From positions 620,001 through 684,000 of the forward strand of contig CBDATD010000001.1 of NCBI GenBank assembly GCA_965199935.1: a stretch of DNA of 64,000 bases, given 5' to 3'. Each line of letters opens with the position of its first letter. The stretch's first letter is position 1. Below the pieces are notes generated by a model. It was not told the DNA's origin. It worked only from the letters and a program-made list of their open reading frames with translations, and did no database searches. This DNA is from JAPPLG01 sp965199935. Lineage in GTDB: Bacteria; Bdellovibrionota; Bdellovibrionia; Bdellovibrionales; UBA1609. A program made the translations under genes and the position numbers. Below are positions 52,099-61,750 of the stretch, piece after piece.

Positions 52099-53560
52099 GC
52101 GTTTTGCCGCAGAACCGCCCTGTGATTCTCATACATTTTCCAGAAAAAGTAAAAAAGAAAAAAGACAAACTCCCTACAAGCAGTACAAACCAAATCAAAG
52201 CCAACCCCTGCTCTATTCTGTATCTTTCTAATAATTGCTGAGCCATAATAGCCAGGTTTGTTTTTTCGTGTGAAGTAATCATAGTGTAGGCAAAATCCCC
52301 TGCGGCCCAAAAACCAGCCACTCCTCCTAAGAGAAAAAAAGATTCAGCACATTGAGGCCAGATGATTTTTATAAAGATTTTTTTCATATCGGCGCCCAAG
52401 GTTTGAGCTGTTTGAATTTGATTTTCAAGGCTGTGCAGAAAAGACTCTCCAGCCCATCTATAAAGGGATGGCAAAAACAAAATAACCAATCCGCATATCC
52501 ATGAGAGATATACTTGACCATTTGTAAAGATGAGAAAAGAAAAACCTGTCAATACAATACTAGGGACAGCATATCCGATAAGAAACTTCTTTAAATAGGA
52601 AACAGAATGACATAAAGAAATAAGAATCAAGAAAAAGATTGTTCCTGCTCCGACAAATAACGATAAAAAGAAAGTGGATAGAACAGCTGTGATCAAGCCT
52701 GTTAATTTTAAAATTTCAGAGATGTAATAAAGCCCTTCCAGAAATCCCAAAGTAATAAAGAGCGCAGGAAACAGTCCAAAAATAATATTTCCCTTTAAAG
52801 AAGGAAAAGGAAGATTTTTTAAATTTCTTAAAACAGAAAATGGTTTAAAAATAAAAAAAGATAAAATAAAAATAAATAAAATTTCAATGGATAAAAGACC
52901 TAAAGCTATAGGCCATTCATCAGGATTTTTAAGATAATCATAAATAACCACCTCTAAAGTTTTTCCTGCATTTCCCCCAAGCAGTAAAGGAAGACTGAAA
53001 CTGGTCAGGCAAAAACAAAAGACAGTCAAACTTATCAACTGAATATCCCTTTTTAAGACAAATCTGACTAAAATCGGCATCAACTTCCAAAATGAAACGC
53101 TGTGGACAAAAGCCCACTCACAGTAGGAGGCTGTTTTTGACATCAACAGCCGCGCTAAAATCACAGCCATACCCCCGGCGTAGGTGAAAGAATGACTCAA
53201 CACAATAGGAAAAAGTCCAAAAGGGCTTTTTGTTATATGCTCCAAGAGATTAAGCATACTGCCGGCCATCACAAGAGGAGGAAGAAAAAGAGGCAGAAGA
53301 TAAGCCCACTCCAAAAGGGAATAAACAGGGCGTTTATAGAAAGCAGTCAAACCCATAGAGGCCGGAACAGCTAATATCCAACTAAGTACAACGCTTAAAA
53401 AAGCTTGAAACAATGTAAAAGAAAAGCAGGATATTATTTTGGAAGACTCAGGCAAAGAGAATTCCTGAACTTTAAAAAGAAATACAATAAAGGGAAAACT
53501 GACACTGAGAATAATCAGACCAGGCAAGAGATGCTGTTGAAGTTTACAAATCCATTTCAT
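52067..53560 (-). CDS. thiP: Thiamine ABC transporter permease
   Basis: 497 residues with about 12 membrane helices in two halves, as in ThiP/FbpB-type permeases. The EAA-like loop occurs in the second half (QTAQTLGADMKKIFIKIIWPQ). The final ~14 residues (CGKTRVLERLGGRS) are encoded by the duplicated element and are probably not original. It follows thiB by 70 bp. Confidence 0.85.
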   Translation of the reverse strand: MKWICKLQQHLLPGLIILSVSFPFIVFLFKVQEFSLPESSKIISCFSFTLFQAFLSVVLSWILAVPASMGLTAFYKRPVYSLLEWAYLLPLFLPPLVMAGSMLNLLEHITKSPFGLFPIVLSHSFTYAGGMAVILARLLMSKTASYCEWAFVHSVSFWKLMPILVRFVLKRDIQLISLTVFCFCLTSFSLPLLLGGNAGKTLEVVIYDYLKNPDEWPIALGLLSIEILFIFILSFFIFKPFSVLRNLKNLPFPSLKGNIIFGLFPALFITLGFLEGLYYISEILKLTGLITAVLSTFFLSLFVGAGTIFFLILISLCHSVSYLKKFLIGYAVPSIVLTGFSFLIFTNGQVYLSWICGLVILFLPSLYRWAGESFLHSLENQIQTAQTLGADMKKIFIKIIWPQCAESFFLLGGVAGFWAAGDFAYTMITSHEKTNLAIMAQQLLERYRIEQGLALIWFVLLVGSLSFFFFTFSGKCMRITGRFCGKTRVLERLGGRS

Positions 53561-53630
53561 TTTTTTATTTTACGATGTTTTTGTTCCCGTGTCATTTCCA
53601 CCTCTTCCCGCAAAATTAGAGAGTCTGTTT

Positions 53631-54632
53631 TTATCTTGAGTTAAATATTCGATCCCAGTTTTTAAGGTGTTCATCTTTTTTTAATAAAAATGAATTGATC
53701 TTTTCGTATGAAATTAAAGGAAGCTCCTCCAAGTTTTCAAAGGGGGTGCCTTGTACAACACCTTGAGTAACGGGAAACATATAATTTTTAGTCATTAAAA
53801 TTTTCTGAATGCTTTTTTCTAATAAAAAATTTAGGAAATTTTGCGCCAGATCACATTGAACACAGGTTCCGGGAATAGCTGCAAGCTCCACCTGGTAGGG
53901 GTGGCCCTCAGAAAAACGGGCTGAAAAGTACTGCTTATTTTCTTCAACTAAATGGTAAATAATTGAAGTTTGGTAAGAAAAAGCAAGAGGAGCAAATTCT
54001 TTTTGAAAAAGACCATAAGACGAAGACCATGAATGAGATAAGGTATAAACTTGTTTTTTAAATAAATGAAGAAATGGTTCTGTCTTTTTAAAAAGAGAGA
54101 AAATCCAGAAGTAAAATTGAAGTCCCACAGTGCTGGAGTGCGGGTGAGGAATCGAAATTTTTTTTCTTAAATAAGAATCAAGAAGTGATGGAATGTTTTT
54201 AGGAAGATATTTTTGTTTTTTGGCAATAAAAGTAAAGGGAGCCCATGAGATGGGCGCTGCTGAAGGATGAATCCATGGAAGCACCTTAGGTATAAACCTG
54301 CTGTTGGAGAGCTTGATCTCTTTCCATTTTTGATTTGTTGTATTAAATGTGAGTTGATCCAGCCCCAGCACTACGTCGATTCCCAGTCCATCGGAGCGAA
54401 GTTTCAATTTTTGAATCATCAAAGTGGAGTCCTCAGCTTTCATCCATTGGATTTGACACTTACAGTTCTTTTCAAATCGTTTTTGAATCTCATGGGCCGG
54501 TCCATAAGGAGACAAAAAAGAAGAATAGGTCATAACCCTGATTTTAGGGGAAGAGTTTGATTGTCGAAAAAGAAAAAAAACTCCAAAGAGTCCGGCGAGA
54601 AATGTCAAAACAACAATATTTTTTTGATTCAT
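53631..54632 (-). CDS. thiB: Thiamine-binding periplasmic protein
   Basis: 333 residues from ATG at 54632 (MNQKNIVVLTFLAGLFGVFF), overlapping the nth stop by ATGA. After the signal anchor: VMTYSSFLSPYGPAHEIQ, FEKNCKCQIQWMKAED, DVVLGLDQLTFN and TVGLQFYFWIFSLF closely follow the TbpA/ThiB pattern. It delivers thiamine to ThiPQ. A general polyamine/iron binding role is less likely. Confidence 0.82.
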   Translation of the reverse strand: MNQKNIVVLTFLAGLFGVFFLFRQSNSSPKIRVMTYSSFLSPYGPAHEIQKRFEKNCKCQIQWMKAEDSTLMIQKLKLRSDGLGIDVVLGLDQLTFNTTNQKWKEIKLSNSRFIPKVLPWIHPSAAPISWAPFTFIAKKQKYLPKNIPSLLDSYLRKKISIPHPHSSTVGLQFYFWIFSLFKKTEPFLHLFKKQVYTLSHSWSSSYGLFQKEFAPLAFSYQTSIIYHLVEENKQYFSARFSEGHPYQVELAAIPGTCVQCDLAQNFLNFLLEKSIQKILMTKNYMFPVTQGVVQGTPFENLEELPLISYEKINSFLLKKDEHLKNWDRIFNSR

Positions 54633-55285
54633 TTTTTGATCCCTAATTGAGGGCAATAATCAATGAGAAAACATTTTTCGCAAAGAGGTTTTCTAGCTTT
54701 GCAAACATGACGGCCGTGGTGGATCATTGCGTGAGACCAAAAAATCCAAGATTTTTTGTCAATTAATTTATTAAGTCTTTCTTCAATTTTTTCTGGAGAG
54801 TCGCTTTGAATTAAGTTCAGACGATTGGAAAGTCTCATAACGTGTGTGTCCACAACCACCCCTGAAGATATTTGGAAGGCATTTCCAAGCACGACGTTGG
54901 CTGTTTTTCTGCCGACACCTGAAAGTGTCAATAAGTCTTCCATTTGATACGGCACTTTTCCTTTATAATGTTCACACAAAGAAGCGGTACACTGTTTAAT
55001 CCGTTGAGCTTTACTTTTATAAAAGCCTGTGGATTGGATGATTTTCTCTATTTCCTGTACAGGCGCTTTGGCATAATCTTTTGCCGTTTTATATTTTTTG
55101 AATAAAAAAGGAGTGACTTGATTCACTCTTTTATCCGTGCATTGAGCGCTCAAGATAGTTGCAATAAGCAATTCCAGGGGGTTTGAAAAATAAAGAGCGC
55201 AATCTGCATCAGGATAATAACGCTGAAGAAGATCATTAATTTTTTTAGCGCGATCAAATTTTTTTTTTAAAGATTCGTATGTCAA
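54629..55285 (-). CDS. nth: Endonuclease III
   Basis: Base-excision glycosylase/AP lyase for oxidised pyrimidines. 218 residues. LSAQCTDKRVNQV, LSGVGRKTANVVLGNAF (catalytic Lys in the HhH), VVDTHVMRLSNRL (Asp) and the C-terminal 4Fe-4S cluster pattern CKARKPLCEKCFLIDYC. Complete. Coupled to thiB. Confidence 0.96.
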   Translation of the reverse strand: MTYESLKKKFDRAKKINDLLQRYYPDADCALYFSNPLELLIATILSAQCTDKRVNQVTPFLFKKYKTAKDYAKAPVQEIEKIIQSTGFYKSKAQRIKQCTASLCEHYKGKVPYQMEDLLTLSGVGRKTANVVLGNAFQISSGVVVDTHVMRLSNRLNLIQSDSPEKIEERLNKLIDKKSWIFWSHAMIHHGRHVCKARKPLCEKCFLIDYCPQLGIKK

Positions 55286-55302
55286 GCAAGCCGCCTTTTA
55301 TT

Positions 55303-56241
55303 TTAAGTCAGTCTTAAGATTTTATCTCGAATTTCCATAATAAAAATGCTTTGATCTCGAGTTGCTTCCTGATCTTTATAAAAAGATTTTATAGAATATA
55401 AAATATTGTTTCTCATTAAGTGAGCTCCAGGCTCCTCTGTGTTTTGAATAATCTGCTGAAGCCGAGTTAAACCAAAAGCTTCTCCATGTTCATTGAAACA
55501 TTCTACAATCCCTGGAGAGCAAAGTACGATATGATCTTTCGGGTTGAGATTTATTTTTTGGCTGCCGGCGGAAGACAACTGCTCTACAGTGAAATTTGAA
55601 CTAAATGAGTTTAAACGATGCAGTTTTTTTGTGCTGAAGGAATATAAAAAACAATAAATAGAACCTGCCAGACAGTATGATAATGTGTATTTTTTTTGGT
55701 CGATCACAGCATAAAATATGTCAATTTTTGCGTCTATTTCAGTGTTTTTGTGTTGTTCATCCATTTCTTTGCTGAGAGCAGATAGAAAATCGTGCGGCTG
55801 TAGATGTTTGTAATCTGTGCGGGCCGCCAGCTTCAATCTAGATGAAAAAAGCAAAGAAGATACGATATGAGAAACACAGCTAGACATAATCAGTCCGAAA
55901 TTTCTTTTTTTAAAAGGAATGACTTGATAAAAATCTTTTCCAGCTCCCTTTGGAGAAGATAAAAATTTAAAGCTAAATTCACAATCGGGAATATGCGGCA
56001 GTTGAGTGGGAATGAGATTTTCATAAAGCCTGTAAAGTGTTTGAAGGTCTGAATCTACTTGTCGAGTTAATTTTAAAATTAGTTTATCAGACAAGGATAA
56101 TTGTTTTTTATATTCTTGAATGACAGCTTCTTTAAGGTTTAGATCCTGCATCATTTCTTTAATTGTTTTCTGTAAGTCTTCAGGCTTCTGTTTAAGTACA
56201 TTGTCTGTAATGTTCACAGTAGATTTCTTTTTATTTGCCAT
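55303..56241 (-). CDS. SpoIIE/PP2C-like phosphatase-fold protein
   Basis: 312 residues from ATG at 56241 (MANKKKSTVNITD). An N-terminal coiled coil is followed by a PP2C (SpoIIE/RsbU-type) fold: GAGKDFYQVIPF (normally GGDFYD), IMSSCVSHIVSSLLFSS (normally DVSGHG), YCLAGSIYCFL, LCSPGIVECFNEHGEAFG (normally TDGxxEAxN). Several metal-binding Asp are replaced, so it may be an inactive scaffold. It lies between the prenyl synthase and nth. Confidence 0.7.
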   Translation of the reverse strand: MANKKKSTVNITDNVLKQKPEDLQKTIKEMMQDLNLKEAVIQEYKKQLSLSDKLILKLTRQVDSDLQTLYRLYENLIPTQLPHIPDCEFSFKFLSSPKGAGKDFYQVIPFKKRNFGLIMSSCVSHIVSSLLFSSRLKLAARTDYKHLQPHDFLSALSKEMDEQHKNTEIDAKIDIFYAVIDQKKYTLSYCLAGSIYCFLYSFSTKKLHRLNSFSSNFTVEQLSSAGSQKINLNPKDHIVLCSPGIVECFNEHGEAFGLTRLQQIIQNTEEPGAHLMRNNILYSIKSFYKDQEATRDQSIFIMEIRDKILRLT

Positions 56242-56264
56242 AATTATTGATCCTCTTGTCTGCC

Positions 56265-57167
56265 CTATCTGAAATAAAGACTGCTGCACCAAGATTTCAG
56301 AGTGCTGTCGAGTCCTGCATAAGATGAAAACGAAGAGAGCTTGTCTATATCGCTTTCACATTCTAAAATCAATTTTTTGTTATGTTCATCAAATTTATTC
56401 ACTTGTTTTATTAACTCCTGTTCTCCAAATAGTTTTTTTAAATCTTCTGTGTTTTGACAATTCCGCAAGGCTGTAACATTTTTAACAGGAGTGTTTTCTT
56501 TTAAAAAAACTCCGAAAAAATTAAGATACCCTTCTTTCAAATCTTTAAACACATCTTTGTTTTCCTTATTTCTAACACCAAAATCCATCATATCGTCAGA
56601 GCGTTGAAAGAGCCGGCCGAAAATACAGCCTATACGGTCTAAAATTTTATAAATGCTTGTGTTATTTTCACGACAGCACAAAAAAGGAGCCTTCAAGCAC
56701 CACTGAAAGAGCGAAGAGGTTTTGAGGATATGCACTTGATTGAGTTTTTTTAATGTTTCTTTTCCAAGATTTTCGCTTTGGAGCCATTCACCTTGGACCA
56801 TTTTTTTTATAGTCATAGAAGTTAATTTCAATAGCTCTACATTTCCGTATTCGGAGATATTAAATGAAATTTGAGCTAATAAGTAGTCTCCTGCTAAAAT
56901 GGCTTTGCTTTTTGAAAATTTCACCCAAGCTGTTAATCGATTCCTTCTAAGGCGGGAGGAATCCAAAACATCGTCATGTAAAATAGAGGAATGATGAATC
57001 CCTTCGACGCTTTCTTCGAGAAGGGAGGATTCATCCCTGCTCAAACCCAAGTGTTTAGCAACATCTCTTGTCAAACTGGCTCGAAGACCTTTTCCTCCGT
57101 TGAACAGCTCTTTATAAATTTCGTTCAGTGTATTTACTTTTGGATCTAGTAAGTTAAAATTTTGCAT
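56265..57167 (-). CDS. Polyprenyl diphosphate synthase
   Basis: 300 residues. First aspartate motif ILHDDVLDSSRLRRN (DDxxD with RR) and second QRSDDMMDF. Trans-prenyltransferase making the all-trans chain for menaquinone, given its place after menC-menE and the nearby menA. Chain length cannot be told by eye. Confidence 0.88.
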   Translation of the reverse strand: MQNFNLLDPKVNTLNEIYKELFNGGKGLRASLTRDVAKHLGLSRDESSLLEESVEGIHHSSILHDDVLDSSRLRRNRLTAWVKFSKSKAILAGDYLLAQISFNISEYGNVELLKLTSMTIKKMVQGEWLQSENLGKETLKKLNQVHILKTSSLFQWCLKAPFLCCRENNTSIYKILDRIGCIFGRLFQRSDDMMDFGVRNKENKDVFKDLKEGYLNFFGVFLKENTPVKNVTALRNCQNTEDLKKLFGEQELIKQVNKFDEHNKKLILECESDIDKLSSFSSYAGLDSTLKSWCSSLYFR

Positions 57168-57197
57168 TCCTCTTTCTACAAAAAAAATGGGTTCAAT

Positions 57198-58325
57198 TCA
57201 AGAAATATCAAAGCCTAAATATCTTTTTAAAGTTAAAGTTTGAATTTTCGATAAGCGTCCTGCCGGCAAAGAGGGAATAAAATAACAGTTTTGAATTTTT
57301 TCAAAAGGCCGCACTTGGATGTTAAACTTTTTTCGGATAAGCTCCAACAGATGTAAATCATTGTTTGAAGATGCTAAAATTATTTGACTGCCTGTTCTGG
57401 GGTGGGGGGCATGAAGTAATTGGCAATTTAGCGCGCATTTTTGATCCATTAGAATTTTCATTAGGGTATTTTCCAATTCGTACAAAGAGACGTTTTCTCC
57501 ATTGATTTTGCACATATGATCACGGTCAAAAACTGTCAACTTGGAATTTTCCAATTGTCCGCTGTCTTCTGAAACAAACCATCCTTGGTGAAAAGGCCGC
57601 TCAAATTTGTTTGGAGTTTTTGCGTTCATCCACCCCGTAAAAAGCGCTGGAGATTTAACAGCTATTTTCCCTTCTTGACAGATTTTAATTTGACAGTGCT
57701 TAAGCACTTCCAAAGAGGGGTAGTTTTTGACTTTCAAGGAATTTATACTTGCAGTGGCTATTTGAGAGGAAGTTTCTGTCATTCCATAAGAAGGAAGCAG
57801 GGGCCAATTTAAAGATCTGGCGAAGTGATAGAGATTCTTGTGAAGAGCCCCTCCTCCTACGACAACAGCTTTCAAAAAATCAGGGGCTTTTATTTTATGA
57901 AGGGCTAAATCATAGACTTGAGCAGGCACTAAGGATGTTAAAGTGATTTGGTGTTCTTCGAGATGAGAAAGAAACTTTTTTGGAGACCAAGAGCCCTCCA
58001 TAATAAAAAGGGGGGATTGAGATAGAAAACTTCGAGCCAAAATAGAAAGCCCTCCAACATGGAAAAGGGGCAGGGCTGCCAGCCATTTATCCTTTTTGTG
58101 TGCTTGGAGATGATGATTGACGGATTGAGCAGAGTGAAGAAAAGCTTTTTTAGAAAGGGCGATGCACTTTTTTGCTTTTGTGCCGGAAGTGTAAAGAAAC
58201 AAATGTCCTTTCAACTGTTCAAAAATATCATTGTTTTGGTTTTTTAAACTGTTTTCTTCTCTGGGGTTGATGAAAAAATAGTTTTCATCGTTGGTCCAGT
58301 GAATATACGTTGGGTTTGTTTTCAT
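57198..58325 (-). CDS. menE: o-Succinylbenzoate-CoA ligase
   Basis: 375 residues, short for an AMP-forming ligase (450+ is usual) because the N-terminus is reduced. Motifs: LYTSGTKAKKC (P-loop), SYGMTETSSQ, FDRDHMCKINGENVSLYELE and LPAGRLSKIQTLTLK with the catalytic Lys. It starts 12 bp after menC, which supports the substrate assignment. Confidence 0.85.
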   Translation of the reverse strand: MKTNPTYIHWTNDENYFFINPREENSLKNQNNDIFEQLKGHLFLYTSGTKAKKCIALSKKAFLHSAQSVNHHLQAHKKDKWLAALPLFHVGGLSILARSFLSQSPLFIMEGSWSPKKFLSHLEEHQITLTSLVPAQVYDLALHKIKAPDFLKAVVVGGGALHKNLYHFARSLNWPLLPSYGMTETSSQIATASINSLKVKNYPSLEVLKHCQIKICQEGKIAVKSPALFTGWMNAKTPNKFERPFHQGWFVSEDSGQLENSKLTVFDRDHMCKINGENVSLYELENTLMKILMDQKCALNCQLLHAPHPRTGSQIILASSNNDLHLLELIRKKFNIQVRPFEKIQNCYFIPSLPAGRLSKIQTLTLKRYLGFDIS

Positions 58326-58337
58326 ATCTTCTTATTT

Positions 58338-59291
58338 TTATTTTAATTTTTTCCAAATTTGTTTTTTAAGCAGTAAATCAAATCCGAGCCCCGGCCCCAA
58401 AGGAGCGTAAAAATTTTTCTTATAAAAACATGAAAAATCATTTTTTTCATAAAAATTCAAGGGATAATTAAGGCCGCAAACTTCTCTTTTTTGAGGGTGG
58501 ATTTTATAAAACTGAGAGGCTTTTACCCAGCTGAGCCGGGCTTCCAAAGGGTGGCTCAATTTGTGGGTAAAAATAATTCTTTGAAATCGGCCTCTGGCAA
58601 GCTGTTTTTGTATAAGGGGGAGGCTGAACTGTGATGCCTTGAAGACTCGAACAGGAGTAAAATAAGGCCGGCTCCAATCTCCGGCCAGAGGAAAAACAGA
58701 AGAGGTATAGGAAAAATCTAGAAAAGGATCTTCAATAAAGTCTATAAAAGGAATGAGGTCTTTGTTTTCTCTTTCCCATTTTTTCCACTGACTTTTCGAT
58801 AATTGTTCATTAAAATCCAATCTGAGCTGAATTTTTTTTTTGGTATTTTTAATCATCCGTCTTAAGTTTATTGTCTCTTCTCGCAATTGAGAGCCCATCT
58901 TTACCTTGAATACAGAGAAAGCGCGTCTGTCTAAATAAACAGGTTGTTTTATGTTGGAGATAAGACAGTGATTTTGAAGTGGAGGATAGCCGAACAAGAG
59001 GCTTTGATTTTTAGAGCGGGCATCAGCGTCCATATAAGCATCTTGTAAAATTGTATGCAGCAGGGCTGTTTGATCGTCTTTTGGAGCTATTTGTTGAGTG
59101 GATGTGTTTTTTAAAATTTGAATATAGTCAGACAAACTTCCTTCTTTAAAAGACGAAAGAGGGTGCAGGCAGTTGTAGCCTATTCGACCTGTGGAAAATA
59201 GAACTTTGATCAACAATCCCGGCCTGTCTTTTTTGCTTAACTGCTCTGTTAGTGTGTAAAAGCTAGTCCAAATGTTTTTTATCGGCTCCAT
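58338..59291 (-). CDS. menC: o-Succinylbenzoate synthase
   Basis: 317 residues, enolase superfamily. VFKVKMGSQ supplies the first Lys pair, LRLDFNEQ the first metal Asp, FIEDP the second metal Glu, and LAGDWSRP the third metal Asp. A later Lys in IFTHKLSHP is the probable general base. Divergent N-terminus. With adjacent menE it supports menaquinone synthesis. Confidence 0.82.
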   Translation of the reverse strand: MEPIKNIWTSFYTLTEQLSKKDRPGLLIKVLFSTGRIGYNCLHPLSSFKEGSLSDYIQILKNTSTQQIAPKDDQTALLHTILQDAYMDADARSKNQSLLFGYPPLQNHCLISNIKQPVYLDRRAFSVFKVKMGSQLREETINLRRMIKNTKKKIQLRLDFNEQLSKSQWKKWERENKDLIPFIDFIEDPFLDFSYTSSVFPLAGDWSRPYFTPVRVFKASQFSLPLIQKQLARGRFQRIIFTHKLSHPLEARLSWVKASQFYKIHPQKREVCGLNYPLNFYEKNDFSCFYKKNFYAPLGPGLGFDLLLKKQIWKKLK

Positions 59292-59479
59292 ACATATACT
59301 CTATTTTTTCATTGGATTGTATTTTGTTCCTCTCTTCAAAAGAAGGGATGTTCTGAGAGATCCTAACATTATGCATAAATTTATTTGTGAAAAATGTTGA
59401 AAAAAATGGGAAAGGACAGAATGAAACTGTGCTGGAAACTTTGTTTGACCATTAGAGAGATGTATGGCACCAAGCGTCC

Positions 59480-60802
59480 ATGTGCGTCTTTCCCAAAGTT
59501 GTGGTTTATTTATTTCTAGGTTTGTTCTCTGTATTTTTCTCTCATGCTGTACTGTCGGATGTTGATCAAACTTCAGAAGAACAACGTATTACTGCGATGG
59601 TGCATTTAGCTTATTCATATGAAAAAGGAGATGGAAAGTTTCAACAAAATGTGGAGAAAGCCATTGAGCTTTACACTCAAGCGGCTGAGCTGGGGCATAC
59701 CTCTGCAATGACTTCTTTAGCTCATTTGTACAGGTACGGGAGGGGTGTTCAAACAGACTTAAAAAAGGCTGTTGGGTTGTACAACCAGGCGGCTCAACTG
59801 GGATATGCTCCTGCGATGGCGAATTTGGCCTACTGCCATGAAAAAGGAATAGGTGTTTCAAGGAGCTTAAAAAAGGCTGTCGAGCTGTACAATCAGGCGG
59901 CTAGGTTGGGGTATGCCCCTGCGACAACTTCTTTAGCTTACTTATATGAAAATGGCGCCAGAGGGCTGTATCGAGATAGAGAAAAGGCTGCTGAGCTGTA
60001 CAATCAGGCGGTTCAACTGGAGTACGCTCCTGCAATGGTCTCTTTAGCCCGTTTGTATAAGTATGGGAGGGGTGTTCAAACAGACTTAAAAAAAGCTGTT
60101 GAGCTGTACAATCAGGCGGTTCAACTGGGATATGCTCCTGCAATGACGAATTTGGCTTACTTTCATGAAACAGGAACAGGTGTTTCAAAAGACTTAAAAA
60201 AGGCTGTTGAGCTGTACAATCAAGCGGTTCAACTGGGACACACCCCTGCAATGACGAATTTGGCTCATCTGTATGAAAAGGGATGGGGTGTTCAAAAAGA
60301 TGTGAAAAAAGCTATTGAGCTGTACAATCAAGCGGTTCAACTGGGACATACCCCTGCAATAACTTCCTTGGCTCATTTGTACAGAAGGGAGGGTGCTCAA
60401 AAAGATTTAAAGAAAGCTGTTGAGCTGTACAATCAGGCGGCTGGGTTGGGGCATGCCTCTGCAATGACCTCTTTAGCTTACTTATATGAAGAAGGATTAG
60501 GTGTTTCAAAAGACTTAAAAAAAACTGTTGAGCTGTATAGACGCGCGGCTCGATTGGGATATGCACTGGCTCAATCTAATTTGGCTTTTATATATGCCAA
60601 CGGATCTGAAGAAATTCCCATTGATTATATTGAAGCTAAAAAATGGATTGATCTAGCCGCAGGTCAAGATTTTTCTAAGGTGTTTTCAATCCGTCGAAGC
60701 TCTATAATGAAACTGAGGCGGTTTATTTATTCTCGTCTCAACTTACGTGTTGAAGGAGCAAACAACAAGAAGAGAAGCTGTAGAAGCGCGATGAGGCGCT
60801 GA
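59480..60802 (+). CDS. Secreted Sel1-repeat protein
   Basis: 440 residues with a signal peptide (VVYLFLGLFSVFFSHAVLS) and nine to ten Sel1-like repeats of 36 residues (consensus KDLKKAVELYNQAVQLGYAP plus AMTNLAYLYEKGxGV), then a basic tail. The 108-bp DNA repeats are highly similar, so copy number can change. Sel1 proteins scaffold periplasmic complexes or act in host interaction. Lone plus-strand gene between menC and menA. Confidence 0.85.
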   Translation: MCVFPKVVVYLFLGLFSVFFSHAVLSDVDQTSEEQRITAMVHLAYSYEKGDGKFQQNVEKAIELYTQAAELGHTSAMTSLAHLYRYGRGVQTDLKKAVGLYNQAAQLGYAPAMANLAYCHEKGIGVSRSLKKAVELYNQAARLGYAPATTSLAYLYENGARGLYRDREKAAELYNQAVQLEYAPAMVSLARLYKYGRGVQTDLKKAVELYNQAVQLGYAPAMTNLAYFHETGTGVSKDLKKAVELYNQAVQLGHTPAMTNLAHLYEKGWGVQKDVKKAIELYNQAVQLGHTPAITSLAHLYRREGAQKDLKKAVELYNQAAGLGHASAMTSLAYLYEEGLGVSKDLKKTVELYRRAARLGYALAQSNLAFIYANGSEEIPIDYIEAKKWIDLAAGQDFSKVFSIRRSSIMKLRRFIYSRLNLRVEGANNKKRSCRSAMRR

Positions 60803-60811
60803 CAGCCGGTT

Positions 60812-61750
60812 TTACGACAGCCAAGCTAAAGAGAGAGCGATGGAGAAAAAAAAATGGCTCAGGGAATTTAGAGCTAGAAAGCTATTGTATCTTCGGGAAG
60901 GTTTTTCTTTGATTATTTTTTTTGAGATGTAAAAATGCAGAGGCAGGACGGCCATTGGCAATATTCCTGCCATAACAAAGGAGTTTTCTAATATCCAGTA
61001 GATGCCTAAAATATATGCGGCCGCAATGCAGGCAAGCCATTGAATCAATCCAAAATTTCTGCCCCTTCTAACGACCCAAGTTTTTTTGCCGGTTTTTTGA
61101 TCTTCTTGATGGTCTCTCAAATGATTGATAATTAATAAACTGGTGGATAGAAATCCCATTTGAGCTCCTGCCGCAAAAATAGCATCTATTTCTTGAATGA
61201 AGCTGGGGTGAGGGGAGAAAAAAGAAAATTCAGAAGACAGTTGAGCCGCGTTCAAATGGCAGCTGCCGCTGACGGCTAATATGCCGAAAAATAAAAAGAC
61301 AAATATTTCAGAAAGACCTCGATCGGCCAGCGCAATAGGAGGAGCAGAATAAAAATAAGTCATAATCAGCGCAACGAGGCCGATAGAAAATATAAAAGCT
61401 CCTCCTTTTACAACAAGATAAACTCCCAGGCATAAAGCTAAGAATAAGATGAAGAATGAAAAATGGAGTAAAGAATCTGCTTGGATTCTTTGAGATTGTG
61501 TCATCCTTAGAGGACCCAGTCTTTTTTCAGTGTCTCGATTTCTTGTGAAATCCAAAGAGTCGTTAAAGCAATTGACCGCTGTTTGCAGGAGCAGCATACA
61601 AAGTAAAATGATAATATTTAAAATCCACTGCATCCGGCCCCATAAAGCTATGCTCAGTGTCCAGCTGGTCCACCAAATAGATACGGCAATGATCAGTGTT
61701 TGAGGACGCGCAGCTAAGATATAATTTCTTATTTTTTTAAAGGAGAGCAT
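60812..61750 (-). CDS. menA: 1,4-Dihydroxy-2-naphthoate prenyltransferase
   Basis: 312 residues, UbiA superfamily with about nine membrane helices. The prenyl-diphosphate site is NCFNDSLDFTRNRDTEKRLG, and the second acidic loop HLRDHQEDQKTGKKTWVVRRG. ARPQTLIIAVSIWW opens the protein in MenA fashion. Its ATG overlaps the menB TAA (TAATG). Confidence 0.92.
   Translation of the reverse strand: MLSFKKIRNYILAARPQTLIIAVSIWWTSWTLSIALWGRMQWILNIIILLCMLLLQTAVNCFNDSLDFTRNRDTEKRLGPLRMTQSQRIQADSLLHFSFFILFLALCLGVYLVVKGGAFIFSIGLVALIMTYFYSAPPIALADRGLSEIFVFLFFGILAVSGSCHLNAAQLSSEFSFFSPHPSFIQEIDAIFAAGAQMGFLSTSLLIINHLRDHQEDQKTGKKTWVVRRGRNFGLIQWLACIAAAYILGIYWILENSFVMAGILPMAVLPLHFYISKKIIKEKPSRRYNSFLALNSLSHFFFSIALSLAWLS

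Noticed and set aside
51649..52231. Two plus-strand frames of about 157 codons across the duplicated element
   Set aside because: They are open only because the unit is 204 bp (68 codons). They repeat the same peptide and have no family or start context.
54633..54660. TPP riboswitch before thiB
   Set aside because: thiB overlaps the nth stop, leaving no room, and no THI-box bases were recognised before the operon genes.
59589..60566. Several minus-strand frames opposite the Sel1 gene
   Set aside because: Shadows of the 108-bp coding repeats.
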